DNA of 64,000 nucleotides, taken from positions 248,001 through 312,000 of the forward strand of contig NZ_JAJIRQ010000003.1 in assembly GCF_025717605.1 (NCBI RefSeq), in the 5' to 3' direction. Positions 62,269 through 64,000 of the stretch are shown in pieces. The translations under genes were made by a program, and so were the position numbers. The stretch's first letter is position 1. Each line of letters opens with the position of its first letter. This DNA is from Paucibacter sp. TC2R-5. GTDB taxonomy: Bacteria > Pseudomonadota > Gammaproteobacteria > Burkholderiales > Burkholderiaceae_C. The notes below the pieces were generated by a model. It had not been told where the DNA came from and ran no database searches. It saw only the letters and a program-made list of their open reading frames with translations.

Positions 62269-64000
62269 GCGTGTTCTCCCTCAACTGCTTCTTCCAACCA
62301 ATCCACCTTGGCCATCTTGCGCACCAGCACGAACTCATCGCGGTTGGTACCAATCGTGCCGTAGTAGTTGAAGCCGTAGCTCAGCTGCGCATAACCGCCA
62401 ATCATGTGGGTCGGTTTGGTGACGATGCGGGTGACCGAGTTGTGGATGCCGCCGCGCGTGCCGGTGATCTCCGAGCCCGGTGTGTTGATGATCTTCTCTT
62501 GCGAGTGATACATCATCACCATGCCGTTCTTGACCCGCTGGCTGACCACGGCGCGCGCCGCAATCGCACCATTGGCGTTGAACAACTCGACCCAGTCGTT
62601 GTCGACGATGCCGGCCTTGGTCGCATCGTCTTCACTGATCCAAATCACCGAGCCGCCCCGGTTCAGCGTCAGCATCATGATGTTGTCGCTATAGGTCGAG
62701 TGGATGCCCCATTTCTGGTGCGGCGTGATGAAGTTGAGCGCAATCTCCGTATGCCCATTCGGTTTGAGCCCCTGCACTTCCACCAGGGTCTTCAAATCGA
62801 CCGGCGGCCGATAGCTGCTGAAGCCCTCGCCGAAGGCCTGCATCCAGGGGTGGTCCTGGTAGAACTGCTGGCGGCCCGTCAGCGTGCGCCATGGGATCAG
62901 CTCATGCACATTGGTGTAGCCGGCGTTGTAGCTGACTTTTTCGCTCTCAAGCCCCGACCAGGTCGGACTCGAGATGATCTTGCGCGGCTGCGCCTGAATG
63001 TCGCGGAAGCGGATCTTCTCGTCCTCACGGTGCAGCGCCAAGTGGGCATGCTCGCGGCCGGTCTGCTTGCTCAAAGCCTCCCAGGCCTTGACCGCCACAT
63101 GGCCGTTGGTCTCGGGGGCGAGTTGCAAGACGACCTCGGCGGCATCGATGTCGGTCTCGATTCTCGGCATGCCTTTGGTCACACCTTCATCGCGCACACG
63201 ACCGTTCAAGTCGCCAAGTTGCTCAACCTCGGTGTCGGTATTCCAGCTGATGCCCTTGCCGCCATTGCCGACCTTGTTCATCAAGGGGCCTAAAGCAGTG
63301 AAGCGTTTGTACAGATTCGGGTAGTCGCGCTCGACCACGGCGATTTGCGGCGCGGTCTTGCCGGGGATCAAATCAATCTCGCCCTTCTTCCACTCCTGCA
63401 CCCCAAAAGGCTGGGCCAATTCGGCCGGCGTGTCATGCATCAAAGGCGTCAAGACCAGCTCTTTTTCGACGCCCAAATGGCCGACGCAAAGCTCGCTGAA
63501 GCTCTTGGCAAAACCCTTGTAGATCTCCCAGTCGCTGCGTGCCTGCCAGGCCGGGTCCACGGCGGTGGACAGCGGGTGGATGAAGGGATGCATGTCCGAG
63601 GTATTGAGGTCGTTCTTCTCATACCAGGTCGCTGTGGGCAAGACGATGTCCGAGTACAGACAGGTCGTGCTCATGCGGAAGTCCAGCGTCACGAGCAAGT
63701 CCAGCTTGCCCTCGGGCGCCTTGGCGTGCCATTCCACTTCTTCCGGCTTGACATCATCCTTGCCCAAGTCTTTGCCCTGCACACCGTGGGTCGTGCCCAA
63801 GAGATGCTTCAAGAAATACTCATGACCCTTGCCGGATGAGCCAAGGATGTTGGAGCGCCAGACGAACATATTGCGCGGCCAGTTCGACGGGTGATCCGGG
63901 TCCTCGCAGCTCATGCGCAGCGAGCCGTCCTTCAGGCTCTTGACGGCATAGTCCTTGGCATCCATGCCGGCAGCGGCCGCGTCCTTGACCACCTGCATCG
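62265..64000 (-). CDS. narG: Respiratory nitrate reductase subunit alpha, C-terminal part only (cut by window)
   Basis: About 578 C-terminal residues of the roughly 1250-residue molybdopterin catalytic subunit are in the window. Segments such as DLLVTLDFRMSTTCLYSDIV, LPTATWYEKNDLNTSDMHPF and the molydopterin-dinucleotide-binding domain ending in RGGIHNSVTRIVTKPTHMIG are typical. The methionine at 63998 is internal. The gene continues beyond the window edge, upstream, with the rest of narG and probably narK or regulator genes. It is translationally coupled to narH. Confidence 0.97.
   Translation of the reverse strand, partial: MQVVKDAAAAGMDAKDYAVKSLKDGSLRMSCEDPDHPSNWPRNMFVWRSNILGSSGKGHEYFLKHLLGTTHGVQGKDLGKDDVKPEEVEWHAKAPEGKLDLLVTLDFRMSTTCLYSDIVLPTATWYEKNDLNTSDMHPFIHPLSTAVDPAWQARSDWEIYKGFAKSFSELCVGHLGVEKELVLTPLMHDTPAELAQPFGVQEWKKGEIDLIPGKTAPQIAVVERDYPNLYKRFTALGPLMNKVGNGGKGISWNTDTEVEQLGDLNGRVRDEGVTKGMPRIETDIDAAEVVLQLAPETNGHVAVKAWEALSKQTGREHAHLALHREDEKIRFRDIQAQPRKIISSPTWSGLESEKVSYNAGYTNVHELIPWRTLTGRQQFYQDHPWMQAFGEGFSSYRPPVDLKTLVEVQGLKPNGHTEIALNFITPHQKWGIHSTYSDNIMMLTLNRGGSVIWISEDDATKAGIVDNDWVELFNANGAIAARAVVSQRVKNGMVMMYHSQEKIINTPGSEITGTRGGIHNSVTRIVTKPTHMIGGYAQLSYGFNYYGTIGTNRDEFVLVRKMAKVDWLEEAVEGEHA

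Noticed and set aside
60886-62364. 492-residue open frame antisense to narH
   Set aside because: It lies entirely over the certain narH/narG coding region and shows only the codon-shadow composition of high-GC DNA.
63996-64000. Start of narG at the methionine near the window edge
   Set aside because: NarG is about 1250 residues and the part present is C-terminal; the frame continues through the edge.

Overview
The window is a dense, GC-rich (low-to-mid 60s % by eye) bacterial chromosome segment with almost no non-coding DNA. Gene content points to a betaproteobacterium of the order Burkholderiales, probably the Roseateles/Paucibacter/Rubrivivax side. This is an inference from family-level recognition (UbiM-type hydroxylase, nar operon with an attached parvulin gene, NodT-RND cassette, TgpA cluster, SlyX, GluQRS). 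No rRNA, tRNA, CRISPR array, phage or intact insertion sequence was seen.

Layout: 1-3 kb, the 3' part of an alkA-type DNA glycosylase and two membrane proteins. 3-11.2 kb, a TetR-NodT-HlyD-RND efflux operon with a perfect 24-bp palindrome at its promoter, trailed by a lipoprotein hydrolase that overlaps a small unknown gene. 11.3-21.5 kb, an MscS channel, an HDAC-like deacetylase, a MoxR-DUF58-TgpA cluster with an MltB transglycosylase, and comEC. 21.6-28.3 kb, ridA-dsbB-ubiM, gamma-glutamyltransferase, a GlxA-type regulator, a MAPEG protein and an unknown lipoprotein.

28.6-34.9 kb is the most interesting block: a six-gene minus-strand operon (TonB receptor, PiuC-type dioxygenase, PepSY membrane protein, DUF2271 protein, DUF4198 protein, ApbE) behind one promoter overlapped by a Fur-box-like sequence. 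The DUF2271 protein carries a textbook ApbE flavinylation motif (DGVSGAT). The inferred function is iron-starvation-induced uptake of ferric siderophore followed by periplasmic reduction through a covalently flavinylated carrier fed by the PepSY membrane protein. One puzzle is that the ApbE protein shows no export signal.

35-41.3 kb: a chemoreceptor, a succinyl-CoA:acetoacetate-type CoA transferase (scoAB), and a divergent porin / hybrid binding protein / PAS-LuxR cluster. 41.4-47.6 kb: slyX, a TrhO-like rhodanese, a hydrolase and a complete aotJQMOP-like basic amino acid uptake operon. 47.6-53.6 kb: DUF599, pirin with divergent LysR regulator, gluQRS, a tandem-duplicated FKBP, an MgtC-like protein and a divergent SDR. 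Between the SDR and the following EamA transporter lies a ~110-bp MITE-like inverted-repeat element. 54.9-57.7 kb: a diguanylate cyclase and an orphan histidine kinase. 57.7-64 kb: beta-carbonic anhydrase, then parvulin-narI-narJ-narH-narG (narG cut by the window end), a membrane-bound respiratory nitrate reductase that implies facultative anaerobic nitrate respiration.
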